DNA of 64,000 bases from Lytechinus pictus. Its lineage: Eukaryota; Echinodermata; Echinoidea; Temnopleuroida; Toxopneustidae. The notes beneath the pieces were generated by a model. The model saw nothing but the letters and a program-made list of their open reading frames with translations, was not told the DNA's origin and searched no databases. Where the stretch lies: contig NC_087262.1 in NCBI RefSeq assembly GCF_037042905.1, positions 25,148,501 through 25,212,500 on the forward strand, given 5' to 3'. The position numbers and the translations under genes are program-made. Below, in pieces: positions 1 to 12,572 of the stretch (position 1 is its first letter; the number at the start of each line of letters is the position of its first letter).

Positions 1-650
1 GCACCCCCAAAAAGATCTTGGGGCTCCTTTAGCACCTCAGCACCCCGCTTCCCACCATGGCATGCCTGGTAGGTCCATGCTTAACGTGATAGAGACAGGG
101 GAAGTGCCAACACATTTTAGGGAGGGAAGGAGGTGTAAGACGGCCTAAAGATGACGGCAAAAACAAAAAAAATCACTTGAATTGTACAGGAGTTCTATAC
201 GATTGAATGGCCTGATAAATAATGAGGCGGTCGACCCTTCCCCCTGTGGAGCCGGCCATGTAGAGAAGATATCGATGTAAATGTCTTTCTTTCGTATTCT
301 CTAAAATCCCCATCGTAAAAAAATAAAAATGTAGTAAAAACAAGAACAAGTCAGACGTGATTATACGGAACTTCGGCAGGTGCCGACGATCTCAGACCTT
401 AATGGAGAAAGATTAAGAGAGAGAGAGAGAGACAGAGGGGGGGGGGGGGATGGAGAGAAGGAGACTGGAAATTGAAAGCATTTCGAATATAGATATTTCC
501 TGCCGCCAAAGGAGTTGAAGTATTGGCACCATTCCACTCAATGTCTAATATTATGAAATAAATTGCCAAATTTCTGTTCATTCACAACAAGTTAGGCTGT
601 TTTAAAGAGAATGCTTTTAGTAGGAATAAAAGTGCATGAAACCAGAAATA

Positions 651-931
651 TCTTTCCCATAATTACCAAATTGTGATATCCGATAAAGCATTCCGGCTTT
701 GTTTAAAAGATTATTAAATTAATATTGATTTACACTTTAAAGTACTTTGTTCTTTCCTTTTTTTTCTTTTCCTTCGTCTACAAAAACTTGGAAACAAGAA
801 AACTCTTTTCCATAATTACCAACGTGTGATATAGCGTTCCGGCTTTGTTTAAAAGATTATTAAGTTAATTGATTTACACTTTATGTTATTTGTTTCCTTT
901 TTCTTTTCTTTTCCTTCGTCTACAAAATTTG
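651..931. repeat. Two-copy direct duplication, about 150 bp period
   Basis: Two adjacent copies (about 651-786 and 803-931) share blocks such as CCATAATTACCAA, TTCCGGCTTTGTTTAAAAG and TTTTCCTTCGTCTACAAAA in the same order. The copies differ by small indels, so the duplication is not very recent. No coding potential is seen. Confidence 0.8.
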
Positions 932-1240
932 TTGCTAAGAACTCCCTACATCAATTTCACTGGCAGTTACTCTCCGATTTTGATTTAAGCCACTCATTTA
1001 TGATTAGCCTATACTGTGGAGCGTTGTAAGATAGAGAGATTGTGATTGTTACTTTTCGTTCGATGAAGAAGTATGCGGCGGTTCAGATATCTTTCTCATT
1101 TGAAAATAGCTAAGAACAATAGATTAGGGGAATTGAATGGGTTTTTGACTAGAGCGACGTAGTTCATTGATTGTATTGAGATTTTGTACAAAGATCGGAC
1201 CAAATCTTCCTTTAAAAATGATAAAGCTTATTGATTTATT

Positions 1241-1380
1241 CATAGGCGGTGAAAATTGTTGTGGTTCCCCCCCTAAAATTTTGGTTGATAATTTTTTTTT
1301 TTGCTAGTCCAAGTTTTTACCTGTGTCTATACCTAAATTTCAGGTGGACCCCCTAATTTTTTTGGCTTCCGCCGCCAATG
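1241..1380. mobile_element. hAT-like MITE, 140 bp, with perfect 8-bp target duplication
   Basis: The element begins CATAGGCGG and ends CCGCCAATG, an imperfect terminal inverted repeat. It is flanked on both sides by the identical octamer GATTTATT (1233-1240 and 1381-1388). An 8-bp duplication with CA...TG termini fits the hAT superfamily. The inside is short C- and T-rich sequence with no ORF, so it is non-autonomous. Confidence 0.8.
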
Positions 1381-1388
1381 GATTTATT

Positions 1389-2725
1389 CCACATCATGAG
1401 ACTGTTATCATTCAGATAGAGGTTAACAACACGCTTGCATTCCAAAGTGCACCCCAATGATATATCACAGTTATAACAACGAGAATGAATTCAACCGAAA
1501 GATGACATGTCTTCAGACTTTATTGATTCCGAGCAAGAGATTTCTAGACACATTTTCAATGGGAGTCCTACCTGTTGCGCTACTACTGAATGGGATGCAA
1601 AAAAATGCCCTTTTTGGTATAGGCTATTTTGTTAAACATATACCACAAACTACTAATTATTTACTTGAAAACTTGTCAGGAGCGCAACAAGAATGCACAA
1701 ATTTCTTTTGTGATGGTAGTTCAATCGCTTCAATGTCTTTAGAAAGTCGCTTGACTGCGTTGCTTGCGTAGAGTCAACTCGTCTGATTGGCTTGAGGAGC
1801 GGGGCAAGAGCGTTGGAGTTGTGTCATTAACCCGACGTCATTATCTTCGGCAGGGATAGAGTATAGCGACATTAATGTACATGTACATCGATGGAAGTCT
1901 AGAGGTGGAAGATGATCCCGTCGCTGATCTTGTCATTTCCCAACTTTCCAAGGTCGCCATGATCCCTGTGATAGAGAGATGGGCAACGACTTAACTAGCG
2001 AGGTTGCAATCAAGAGACTGATAGATCCACTTCGTTGATTGATAACATCCTTCCGGAAGATATCACTATCATCAATTAAGTATATTCTACCCTCAGGCAT
2101 TAAAAGGAAATACAAAGTATTGAACTGATGTCATTACGCTCTTCAACGTTTCTGAACGAACATTATTGCAAGGAAATATACAACTTAATTGGATAAAAAT
2201 TAAATCATTAATTACTTGAAAACACATTGCGTTTTGAATGATGCATCGATTCCCTTTCGCAATAAAATTCACTTGAACAGTAATAAAGTTTGAAATCATC
2301 ATGGAATCATAAAAGAGTTATTAAGACGATGGATCACTACCCAGAATGATCTCTGTTCATAAAAGCGTTTATGAAAATAAGATTTATTTAATAATCACCT
2401 TCGGCTATGCATTTTGTGTTATTTGTTCCTGTTGGTTAAAATCTAGATTAATTTTTAATAAATTAAAAGAAAATTATCAGTTTCGATTCGCATACAATGT
2501 CAGATAAAACCAAATACCCTAATACACATGCTATGTGAAATATGCGGTCGAAATGTTAATATCCAAACTGTAAATTTACAAATTACAATGCTTTAAATTA
2601 AAATTTCAATTCCAGACCAAAATGATAAGAGAATGTCCATATTAATATAGATTACGAGATTTTTCTTTCCTGGTTGGTGATAACACCCCTTTTCATACAG
2701 GTTGGAAAGAGTTGAATATGTAAAA
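1389..2725. other. Intergenic, nothing recognised
   Basis: AT-rich sequence. A 104-codon open frame at 1457-1771 (+) has no recognisable domain, no convincing splice context and ordinary intergenic composition. I do not call a gene here. Confidence 0.5.
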
Positions 2726-2836
2726 GTCATTTTTCTTATACAACTTTCTGATTTGCAATCGGGTCATTTTTAGTATACAACTTTCTGATTTGGAATCGGG
2801 TCATTTTTCTCATACAACTTTCTGATTTGCAATCTT
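2726..2836. repeat. Three tandem copies of a 37-bp unit
   Basis: Copies start at 2726, 2763 and 2800. Each contains TATACAACTTTCTGATTTG or a one-base variant, preceded by GTCATTTTT. The second copy differs from the others at a few positions. Confidence 0.9.
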
Positions 2837-3545
2837 GTTAGATTTGTGTTCGACGATATTTTCTTTAAAATAAGTTAAACTTCATCCTGCTACTACTCAA
2901 GCCATATTCAGCTCATCTCATCTGGTTTATATCCTTTTCAGGACTTCACTCACTCTAAAAAAAGAAACGCTTCTAATTTTCTCTTCAAATCCCATCTCGT
3001 CTTTCCATTTCAATCTTTCTGCCTGTATTTCCTTCCCTTCTTTATATTACACATGATGAACCGTAAACCTTCTCCACGTTAAGAAGTAAAACGTTGTCTA
3101 GAGAGGGCGCTAGAAAATATAAACGATCAGAATTGAAAAAAACTAAACAAAATTGGAAATCAATGGGTAGAGGATACGGTCACTACACTTTGGTGAGATC
3201 TAATTTTTGAATGATAGTTCAATATTTCTCTTATCATTGAATCGTTACAAAATCTTCATAGAAGCTGTACATAACGTTATATTCAATAATTTCGCCAATT
3301 TACTTTTTAGTATATTAGTCGTGCTACTCGCACGTAGACGGTTATCGTCTTCATCGCATCAGATTGGTAAATTTACTAGATGGAACCATTTCGCTGATTC
3401 CCCTTATTTAAACGAGTCCATGATTTGACGGCTATTCGTGGCGAGTCCTCGAAAAATAAAATCGATGGATATTAAGGCCATGTTGTGAGGTAGTGATTTA
3501 AACGGACCGTTAAAGCGATCAATATCGTCCGGTGACATTCTCAAC

Positions 3546-3750
3546 CACTAACGGATCCAGGGGGGGGGGGGGGCACAGCCTGCCCCTTTTGAGAGCCATA
3601 ATCAACCTTTGTAATGTAAATATACCGCTTTTACCCACGTGTGCCCCCCTTTTTAAAGTGAGGACTTTTTTGTTTTTTCTTTCTTTTTTTTTGCTTGTCA
3701 AATTTTCGTCGGAAAAATGTCCCTTTTGGAAAATCCTGGGTCCGCCCTTG
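3546..3750. mobile_element. hAT-like MITE, 205 bp
   Basis: The left end CACTAACGGATCCAGG mirrors the right end CCTGGGTCCGCCCTTG. Flanking octamers are TTCTCAAC (3538-3545) and TTTTCAAC (3751-3758), a 7/8 match expected for a slightly aged 8-bp target duplication. A run of about 14 G follows the left end. Open frames inside run in both directions and reflect composition. Confidence 0.72.
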
Positions 3751-4569
3751 TTTTCAACCACAAACTAACCAGCACCGTCCGATAGGGAATAGGATACGAG
3801 GATAGCTTTTGGAAATTGATGGAGACAGTAGATCTGCAAAGGTGTCTTTTAACAATGACTGGACATGTCCCGTCATTTCAAGGACATCAACCTTGCAAAA
3901 GAAAAACAATCAAGCAAACAACAAACAGACAAACAAGAAACATACAAACAAACATCAGTATTAATTACTTATCAATGGACTTTAATTCGGATTAATGTTT
4001 ACCTCTTGAATATTGATATTTAAGCTTTTATAGTTCTATGGGCGGTTAAATCTGTTTTCAACGTGCTTTCAAAATATTTGTTTAAATTCTTCAAAATGAA
4101 TACTATGATAAGTTTTTCTTTGTTTTATGCGCATTATTTTTCAACCTCATTTGTCATCTTTATCTTTATTTCACTTGCTTTAAATTTTTATGTTGATGGG
4201 TAAATGTGAAATCAGAACTTCCGGTACTGATAAGAGTGTCGAATTAAAAAAAGAAGTAATATATCATAAATATTATATCGAAATGTATCTTTCTTGATAC
4301 ATTAAAACTGAGAAAGTTAAATGGGAAGCCCTCTTCCGGTGTATAACCTTTTCTGGAAATGGAAAGGCTAACGTTGATTCCTTTTTTCAAAATTAAAACC
4401 GCTCTTAAATCCAAAGCTGATAACATGTCACTCCTGTGGATTCCTCTGTATATCGTTGAGTGGACACAGAAAGCTCGCATTACCCCCTCGATGAAGTATA
4501 ATGTGCGATATCTTAGGAGTAACGGCCCTCTGGGAGATTAGGCGACAGCCATACCAAAGAGACCGACAT

Positions 4570-4844
4570 CAGGGGCCCGTCTTCAAAGAGTTGCGATTGT
4601 TCCAATCAAACACAACTATGGACAGCCAGTAACGTCAACATTTAAAATGCATGTTTGTTCAAAATATTTCCTAGATATGCTGCATATTCATACATTCATT
4701 GTTCTTTTATATTTAGTGTGCTTCTCTTTGTTTGTACTAAATACTATGTGCAAATTTTCAGAACTAAAAAATTATGACATTGATGGATTTCTATGCAATC
4801 AAGGTCAATCGGATCAATCATAACTATTTGAAAGACAGAGCCCA
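4570..4844 (+). mobile_element. MITE family D copy (about 270 bp foldback)
   Basis: The left end CAGGGGCCCGTCTTCAAAGA and the right end ...TTTGAAAGACAGAGCCC form an inverted repeat. The interior (AAAATGCATGTTTGTTCAA, then GACATTGATGGATTTC) recurs at 23.9, 33.6 and 47.3 kb, which proves a dispersed family. No ORF is present. Confidence 0.78.
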
Positions 4845-4952
4845 GTCCGACACAAGCTTTAACAAAAATGCACACCTAGTTACCAATAATGCATATAGTA
4901 TTTCCATTTATTTGAAAGCAGGATAAAAGCGCATAGTAGATTAAATGCGCCT

Positions 4953-5024
4953 TGCCACGACCGGGGATCGAACCCTGGACTACCATGTATAGCCAGGCGC
5001 CTTAGACCACTCGGCCACGGCACC
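4953..5024 (-). other. tRNA-like sequence (pseudogene or SINE head)
   Basis: On the minus strand an A-box-like TGGCCGAGTGGTCTAAGGC (Leu/Ser-tRNA type D arm) is followed 21 nt later by a B-box-like GGTTCGATCC. The T stem has a mismatch, there is no normal anticodon stem-loop, and no long variable arm. The acceptor stem does not pair if the A-box is placed canonically. It is therefore more likely a tRNA-derived SINE head or a dead tRNA than a working tRNA. Confidence 0.5.
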
Positions 5025-5417
5025 TCCACAAGCTGGTACGTTATATCGAATGGTTTATCTTTGATCGATTTGTAATTGGCTTCATAGTGTGACTGTAGCC
5101 TTTCCGTGGATGTCAACGTTGGCTTGCCTGACCTTTTGCCACTCCCATGGGACACACAGAATTTGATTTCAATCAGTTCTTATCTTTTGACAAGCGTACC
5201 ATATTTCTCAACTCTGTTATCGACGCAAAAGGTTTAGTTGTCAATATTCGCAGAATTATATCCTAAGGGTTTCATGGAGATTAAACAGATAGGCAGACCA
5301 ATGAATATATACAGGTTATATGAGGCAGAAAATGAAAAGGCAATAGATATTCCGATATAGGAATTAAGGGATAGGTGATACGTTCATGAGCGTACCAAGT
5401 GAGATGGTCATATTATA

Positions 5418-5743
5418 AAGGCCACCGCACACCTTACGATCGGCTTACGACCAGAATTTTGAAATAAAAAACAATTGATGAGAAGATTGAACTGGAATTA
5501 ACTAGATTCAAGAGGTCTGAAACTTTGAATGAATAGCTAAATTAAACTAATAGCTATTGTTTTCCCTTTCATAGTGATCATGGTTGAAAAAAAAATGGAA
5601 TTCAATTCAAAATCTAATGACGTCATAGCAATCTGCTGGTTATCCTAAGCATCAAATTACGTTTATATTATTATAAATTTTATAAAATGCCGTTTATTCC
5701 TAAAAAGGCCCGTAGACCAATCATAAGGTGTGCAGTGGCCTTA
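5418..5743. mobile_element. Foldback MITE, about 325 bp
   Basis: AAGGCCACCGCACACCTTA at the left is mirrored by TAAGGTGTGCAGTGGCCTT at the right (two mismatches). AT-rich filler lies between. A related end (CCAATCTTAAGGCGTACGG) recurs near 62900, so this is a repeat family. Confidence 0.75.
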
Positions 5744-6057
5744 AAACACAGGAGACAAAAGAGGTGCACAATACATAAGGTAAAAAAAATGAAAAAATAG
5801 AAAAAAATGTGTTTTTAATCAGTCAGGAAATTCAACTGTGTCGGAGAAAATAGGTAATTATGCAAAAGGAAATAGATGAATGCATAGTAATAGAACAGGA
5901 AATGAACGCAATGAACGGATGAAAGGATAACATGATGAGAAGAAGAAAATAAAAATATGTGTGTGTGAGGGTGTGTGTGAATGTGTGAAGGAGGGTGTGG
6001 GTACCCAGAGATAGAAAGAAATGAAGTGAGAGAAATAATATATTTAAAAGAAGAAAA

Positions 6058-6232
6058 AGAAAGAGAGAGAGATAGAACAAGAGAGGAGGTAAGAACAACG
6101 TCGAGATGAAGGATGGGGGAGGGGCGAACGAGAGATACAGAAAAAGAGGGGAAGGGGGAGAGAGAGGCGTAAGGAAAGGGTGATAAAGCGAAGGAGAGAA
6201 AGAGAGAGAGAGAGAGAGAGGGGGGGGGGTGA
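6058..6232. repeat. GA-rich low-complexity tract with terminal G run
   Basis: Purine-rich GAGA repeats end in a pure (GA)n run and about nine G. Open frames on the minus strand here are Ser/Leu low-complexity artefacts. Confidence 0.9.
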
Positions 6233-6788
6233 ATAGTACTGAAATTTGTTAGATTTGATATCTAAGGTAGATATCAACGTATTTAAGATGGGTCTCCATT
6301 GTACAGAATTTAACCCACTTTAACCAAAAAATTATATTTTAAAAAACTGAACTTCAGGAGATCATTCCTTGGGAATAATTCTATTTAGCTTCGATTATAG
6401 TAATGATAATTATTAAGAATAATTAAAAAAATATAAGAAGATTTCTATATCTCTTTAGTAATACAACCAAACAACATCATCATTACATATTAAGTAATTG
6501 AAAACAACTATAATTTACAAATTACAATAAAACGAATATGGCAAGTATTCATAGTAACTGTCGTACATCGGATTTTGGAAAAGATAGAACATCGACCCAT
6601 GAAGAGTCAAGTATGTCCTAAGGTTTAGCCTCGAGCCTTCTCATTTCATTTTGTAATCGAGTTACCTTTCTTTGTAATTTAGGAGATCTATGGCGGAGGT
6701 GGGGGGGGGGGGGGTGTCAGAAAGACTTCAATTTGATTTGAAATCGCAGATAAATTTCCAGTTGCGTGCGATATATTACCCTTCACCG

Positions 6789-7034
6789 CAGTGGCGTAAT
6801 GAGCCAAAAAACTTAAGGGGCGAGACATTGCGTATAGGGAAAAATTTATTTTACAAAAAGAGATGTGGACAAGTGAAGCGAGTGAACAAAAATGTTGACA
6901 TTTTTATACAAAAATCCAATTTCTGATAGATTTTGACAAAATATTCAGTAAATAATTTTTTTTTCTCTCTTTCCTGTTTTTCTCCTTTTTCTTGGTCGTG
7001 ATTTTTTTCGGGGGGGGGGGGGGGTACGCCACTG
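6789..7034. mobile_element. hAT-like MITE, 246 bp
   Basis: Perfect 10-bp terminal inverted repeat CAGTGGCGTA / TACGCCACTG. The flanking octamers are CTTCACCG (6781-6788) and ATTCACCG (7035-7042), a 7/8 match. A run of about 14 G lies just inside the right end. No transposase frame is present. Confidence 0.85.
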
Positions 7035-7547
7035 ATTCACCGCTTTGGTGAGAACAGGCTCAGGGGACACGCGCTCCAGCGTATGAAGAGATTAAACACG
7101 TTAAAACCGTGAGCGCGTTAACGCTTAATGATCACTCTAGGCCATACTTGACTCTGTGTAGAAAAGAAGGGCAAGGACAAACACTTTCAATATATTATAA
7201 AGTTCGGCTGTGGAGAGAGTAATTTGTAAGATTAACTAATTCCTGGACATTCAGGTTTGCCAAAATGCAGATATTTCCTTGTTAAAAGATACCCTTTTCG
7301 TATTCAGGTAGGCCGACAAATATTGAAACACTAGACCATGGTTTTCAATCACAGGTTTTGAAGAGGGTTTATCTAACTGACGAATAAAGGCTTGCGGCTT
7401 TCTGATGAGTATTGCAAAACGCTTATAAATGTTTGTTTGTGATATTCAATACCATTTGCCAACTATTTCTAAACGGACAATGATATTTTCGCAAACATTC
7501 GACGCAAATGTCTTTCAGGCACCCGATTTTTATATAAGGAAGTCTAA

Positions 7548-8105
7548 AGGACAAGTCCAACCCAAGAAAAAGTTGATTTGAATAAAAAGGGAAAAATCCA
7601 ACAAGCATAACACTGACAATTTCATGAAAATCGGATGTAAAATAAGAAAGTTATGAAATTTTTAAACTTTCGCTTAATTTCACAAAACAGTTATATGCAC
7701 ATCCTGGTGGTATGCAAATGAGGAGACTGATGACATCATCCACTCACTATTTCTTTTGTATTTTATTATATGAAATATTCGAATATTCTCCTCATTGTCA
7801 AGTGAAACGGTAATTAATTCCTCCCTGAACATGTGGAATATATGTGGTCAAATCTGTAAAAAATGAAATATTGTATGATTCAAACAATAAAAAACAAAAG
7901 AAATAGTGAGTGATGGACATCATCGATTGAGTCATTTGCATGTCACTGAGTTGTGCATATCACTGTTTTGTGAAAAATAAGGGAAACTTAAAAATGCCAT
8001 AACTTTCTTAATTCACTTCCGATTTTGATGAAATTTTCAGTGTTAGGCTAGTTTGATTTTTATCTATTTATTCAAATCAACATTTTGCTGGGGTGGACTT
8101 GACCT
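7548..8105. mobile_element. Long foldback element, 558 bp, TTAA-type
   Basis: Almost the whole element is an inverted repeat. The left arm starts AGGACAAGTCCAACCC and the right arm ends GGGGTGGACTTGACCT; the arms stay alignable for about 250 bp each. It is followed by TTAA (8106-8109) and preceded by CTAA (7544-7547). That suggests a degraded TTAA target duplication of the piggyBac type. Related copies or fragments lie at 28.1 and 39.8 kb. Confidence 0.82.
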
Positions 8106-8400
8106 TTAAGAACCATGTGATCTTAGTGGTAGCTTGCATAGGCGAATCAAACATAACTATACCAACGCTGTCTTAGAACCGTTTGCAATGGCAAACGCTA
8201 TACATAGCAACTGTTTGCTGAAAAATAATTGAATAGCGAAGAAATTTTGAACATGCAAAAAATTTATGTGACAAGAAAAGTTTTTTGGGCGACAATGACT
8301 ACTGTTTGAGAAATTTTGGACATCTTTATTCTTTTTCATACCCTGGCGAACTCCTTATTTCGCTATATAACTTTGCAAACATTCCTAGGTCATCGATAAA

Positions 8401-8521
8401 AGCTTAAAAAGCTGTGTGCGCTATGAACGCCTAGCTTAGCCGGGTAATATAGGAGCGCCTTGAGCACCTAACAAGGTGGATATGTGCGCAACATAAATAC
8501 CCTTTATTATTATTATTATGA
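8401..8521 (+). mobile_element. LINE/SINE 3' end with (ATT)n tail
   Basis: GGAGCGCCTTGAGCACCT followed by GTGCGCAACATAAATACC and a TTATTATTATTA tail resembles the 3' ends of L2/CR1-type LINEs or SINEs that borrow them. Only the terminal about 120 bp is present. Confidence 0.5.
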
Positions 8522-9219
8522 TATACGTCCTTAATGATGCAGTCACATTTTCCCTACAGCGGCCATACGTTTTATTCGTTTTTATTCAAACTACCCATAT
8601 GTAGCTAATACAAACAAATGTTTAAAAAAGTTAAATATGACTGCGCCATAAAGAATCGTTTTGCCCTCGCTTCAGTACTTGGACAGTGTAAACCTATTCC
8701 GGGCAATATTTTCAACATGTACAATGTTCTTCTCAAGTTCAGTGAGATACATGTATACTCCTTTACTATTATGTTCTTATTAGTTCGTCAAGATTAAAAT
8801 GAATATGGTACAATCGTGCCATAGTCATAAGCAACCATGTAGAAACTCGCGTCATATTCAGTGTCAGATGTTTATGATACATTCTATTTTATACATTAAC
8901 ACCTGTTTTCAAGGATTCGTACTGTTTAAGGCTCGTATTTGAGATAATTTTGTTTCTCCAATCCCCTATGGGTAAAATAACAAGGTGTTTGTATAGTTCT
9001 GAAAACTGATTTGAATTTGTGAAACAGATATGACATATGATTCAACGCCAGAAGGAGAAGGTAATACTTCAATGAAACATTGCGTATCAATCTGACAGAT
9101 GGGATGAGTAATGGGAAAAGAACAGACAATCACGATATATCAGGTTCTGAACATGTGTTACTTGATTAAGATGTATTATAGCTGTTGGCGTGATATGTTA
9201 TTTGGTTTCTCTGCGTCTA

Positions 9220-9298
9220 AAAGAGAGGAAGAGAGAGAGAAGAGAGGGAGAGAGGGGGGAGGGGGGGGGGGGAGAGAGATGGAGATTGCGAGGGGGGT
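9220..9298. repeat. GA / poly-G low-complexity tract
   Basis: AGAGAGGAAGAGAGAG-type repeats include a run of about ten G. The 84-codon open frame across it is compositional. Confidence 0.85.
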
Positions 9299-9582
9299 TA
9301 GAGAATGTTCGATTGATAAAATTGTTTCACTAATTCTTATCTGTAGAATGAATAGGTATCATTGAGCGGATACAAAATAAATGTTTTGAGCTAGGGGTTT
9401 GGTTTAAATCTATTTATTGAATAAAAATACCAAAATGATAATGATGCAAGTAACACCAGTGGAATGTAATCGCAAGATGATCATTATTCTATATAAAAAA
9501 ATCAGCATCATCTGAAAAAAGAGCGATATGTATAGAGACATCATTTAATATCCTGAATGATAAAGAGAGTATATTCATTTAC

Positions 9583-9986
9583 CTGTCTTTCAGAAGACGT
9601 GAGTTCCTAGTCAGAAAAAAATTGTTATGCATGGATCAAAATTAAAAAGATATTTATCTTATCACGACTGTTTTTGTCGGAGGAAGCCCAGTCGGAGTAA
9701 GGTCGGAGTAGTGCCCGTCTGGACAGAGTTACTCCGACCTTCATCCAACCAAGATACTCCCGGAAGGAGTAAAGAGTACCTTGGTCTGAGGATGGTCGGA
9801 ATAACTCTGTCCATATGGGCACTACTCCAACCTTCCTCTGACCTTACTCCGACCCTTCCTCCGACAGAAAAAGCCTGTATCTGGGTCGTGATAGAATAAA
9901 TATCTTTGGAATTTTAATCCACGCATAACAAAACTTTATTCCGACTAGAAACTCACGTCTGAACAAGGCTATATACTGAAAGACAG
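9583..9986. mobile_element. Foldback element, about 404 bp
   Basis: The outer 11-bp repeat CTGTCTTTCAG / CTGAAAGACAG encloses arms containing GACGTGAGTT, GTTATGC(A/G)TGGAT and AGATATTTAT(C/T). The centre is a dense palindrome of CGGAGTAAGGTCGGAGTAG-type words. No ORF outside palindromic shadows is present. Confidence 0.85.
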
Positions 9987-9987
9987 A

Positions 9988-11598
9988 TAAGGGTATAAAT
10001 TACGAGAAATATACAAAATTGCTAAAGATGACTTACCTGTTTATTAGGTAGACGACTGACACTTTTGACATTAACAGAAGGTACGGTTTTACCAGTGAGT
10101 AGAACATACGTCGTTTTACACACTTTTTTTTATACAGTCTAAGAAGCGGTTAAATGTGATAATGATAAAAATACATAATTCGTAATTAAGGGGGGGGGGT
10201 GGCGTTGAGAGATGGCTAGGATACCACACATTCAACCTAGTCTGCAGGCACAGACCCTGATTGAAACTTTTATCAACAAGTGGGTCCCCACGAAAAAATA
10301 TAAAACTTTCTGTTTCAGAGAAGGCCGTCAGTACAAAATACATCATAGGCTGCACATTCAGACCCTTAACTCGAGTGAAGGGTTTGCACAGCAGACTACA
10401 TTCGATGATGATGATGATCCACAGATTGCGCCATATTTCTGTTAAAACATTCGACCCGTGATCACACGTATATTGAATATGAAGGAACCTTCATGGTCGA
10501 CGAAGATGCGACATTGAAATTGTCTCCTCGTCTCTGGGGGTATCTCTTTACCACCTGTCCATTATCAAGGACCACTTTGTTATTCTTGATGACAGCTGAA
10601 GAATCAAATCGGTTGCATGTATTTGCCGCTTTATCTATATTCCTTGTATAATTAAGGTTAGGAGGGAGAAGCGAGAATGAGTGAGAGATTCCAATCTTCG
10701 TTTCTACAAATTTTCGGGTTAGAAATGTCGCAATCCGTCAAAATAGGCCCTATGAAAGATGCTGACGGCCATACCGAGGATCATGATAAGAAGTTTATGA
10801 ACGTGAAAATTTGTCGGGGAAGTCAGAGGAAAGATATAAGAAACAATAGAAATAAAAGGGGAAGAGCGACATTCCGATAAACAAATGCACTAATCATGCA
10901 CATATTAGGAAAATTAAAGATATGTAATTTGACATAAAAGACATATTCTTGTATAGATTAAGCATGTTATCAACAAACATTCCATTTCCTTCTTTCTTTC
11001 TTTCTTTCTTATTATTTATCTTTATAGGGAGAGGAAGTCCTCTTTCCACCAATCGAATAATTACCATGTTATCTCCATCCATTCGACTTATTCACTATAA
11101 ACACATTTTTTCTCTCTTATTAACCAAACGGCACTTGAAATCAAGTTTAATGTGTAGAACGATGATTTGATTTGATGATACTACGAGAACATGAAGCACG
11201 GTAATTTTGATGTTTGTTGTGTATTTTGGCTCTTGAACCTCAAATTCAAGGGTAAAAGCAATCGAACTCAAATTCGTCACCAATTACAAGCACGAGTAAA
11301 TCAATAGAGCACATGCTCATTCATTGATTTGTATAAAAAAAAATAAATGTTGTTTTCGGAAGCTCGTGTATACTTGGTTTATGGCGGGAGGCATATTCCT
11401 GAAATGCACCAACGCGCCCGAATGTCTGTCTAGTATGTTTTTAGTGGTTAGTTAAAGAATTAGGAATTTTTTTTTATTTGACAGAAGGGGTGAAAGTAAA
11501 TGAGTTCATATCACGTGATTGCTGTTTGAAATAGATTGCCCGGAAGCAATTGAAAACAAAGCTGAAGTGAATTTGTAGTAACTCACTTTCCACTCTGA
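9988..11598. other. Intergenic, nothing recognised
   Basis: AT-rich sequence with an oligo-G run near 10189, a short GAT run near 10405 and a TTTC run near 10994. Overlapping open frames at 10.2-10.5 kb and 10.9-11.3 kb lack recognisable domains. Confidence 0.5.
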
Positions 11599-11710
11599 TG
11601 CCTCAGTCAGAGCAACGGTATTGAGTCCAGGCGGAACGAAATAACTGCATTATTTCGAATGAACGCTTATCAATCAGTGTGAAATCAGTTTCTTTGGTCT
11701 GACTGAGGCA
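11599..11710. mobile_element. Small inverted-repeat element, 112 bp
   Basis: Perfect 13-bp terminal repeat TGCCTCAGTCAGA / TCTGACTGAGGCA around non-coding sequence. Single copy in this window, so family status is unproven. Confidence 0.55.
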
Positions 11711-12470
11711 AATGTGTACTTGGTGATCATTTTTTTTTTCATTGTAGAATTTGTTTTGGTAAATTGTGTGGAAGGTACGATCTGCTATCTGATGTGCTTA
11801 CAATGAAATTGCTAAGATGAAATCATAATCATAATTAATATTCACTCCTTTAAAAAATTGATAAAATTTTGGTATAAATAAGTAAAATCTGATCAAATTT
11901 ATTAAGACCTGATAAAACGTAACCCGAAACTAGTATAACAAAAACTGACAAGGTAGATTTAAGAGTGTGTGCATGGGAGAACAACCTGTCAGCCACGCCC
12001 ATATAATTACCCCGTAGTTATTATGATGCAGTAAATGATACTCCAGGTAAAATCGAACGAATTTCAGACCAGAAAGCCGGATTTTGATATTCATCTGAGC
12101 AATCAACGGTTAAAAAAAAGAATGGCGCTTTTAAAGAGGTCCATTTCCCCGATTCACTGCGCGGAATACGAAATATGCATTTAGACAGCTGCAAATTGCA
12201 AAAGCCTATTTTCCCAGTCAGTATTTCTCGCAAACACAATATGGATTCATTTTCTGAAAATGTCAAGTCAATCCTACCCATTTATTTCAGGCAGATGCTC
12301 CAAGCTTTTATTCCTTCAAATTGAAAGTGTTCCTGTTTTCTACTTTTTATGAAATGGTCAATTAGATAAGGCAGGCTGGGCAAAATGTTAAGGTCTGATG
12401 CAGACATCGTTTGTTTGTCAACCTAAATTATTTTCATTGTTTTGATACGAGGAGTAGGTTACTGATGCTG

Positions 12471-12572
12471 CAGTCACACCGACGATACCGATTCCAAACC
12501 GATCAAATCTATTACGTTATTACCAATGAAATACATTTGGTCGATTTCGTGTCGATTTCGTGGGTGTGACTG
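12471..12572. mobile_element. MITE family F copy, 102 bp
   Basis: CAGTCACACC ... GGTGTGACTG termini with inner mirrored ACCGATTCCAAACCGA-like words. The copy at 57881-57982 has the same length and ends, and related ones lie at 42 and 47.6 kb. Confidence 0.85.

Noticed and set aside
12021..12281. 86-codon minus-strand open frame
   Set aside because: Amino-acid mix is plausible, but there are no recognisable domain, splice sites or neighbours to support an exon.
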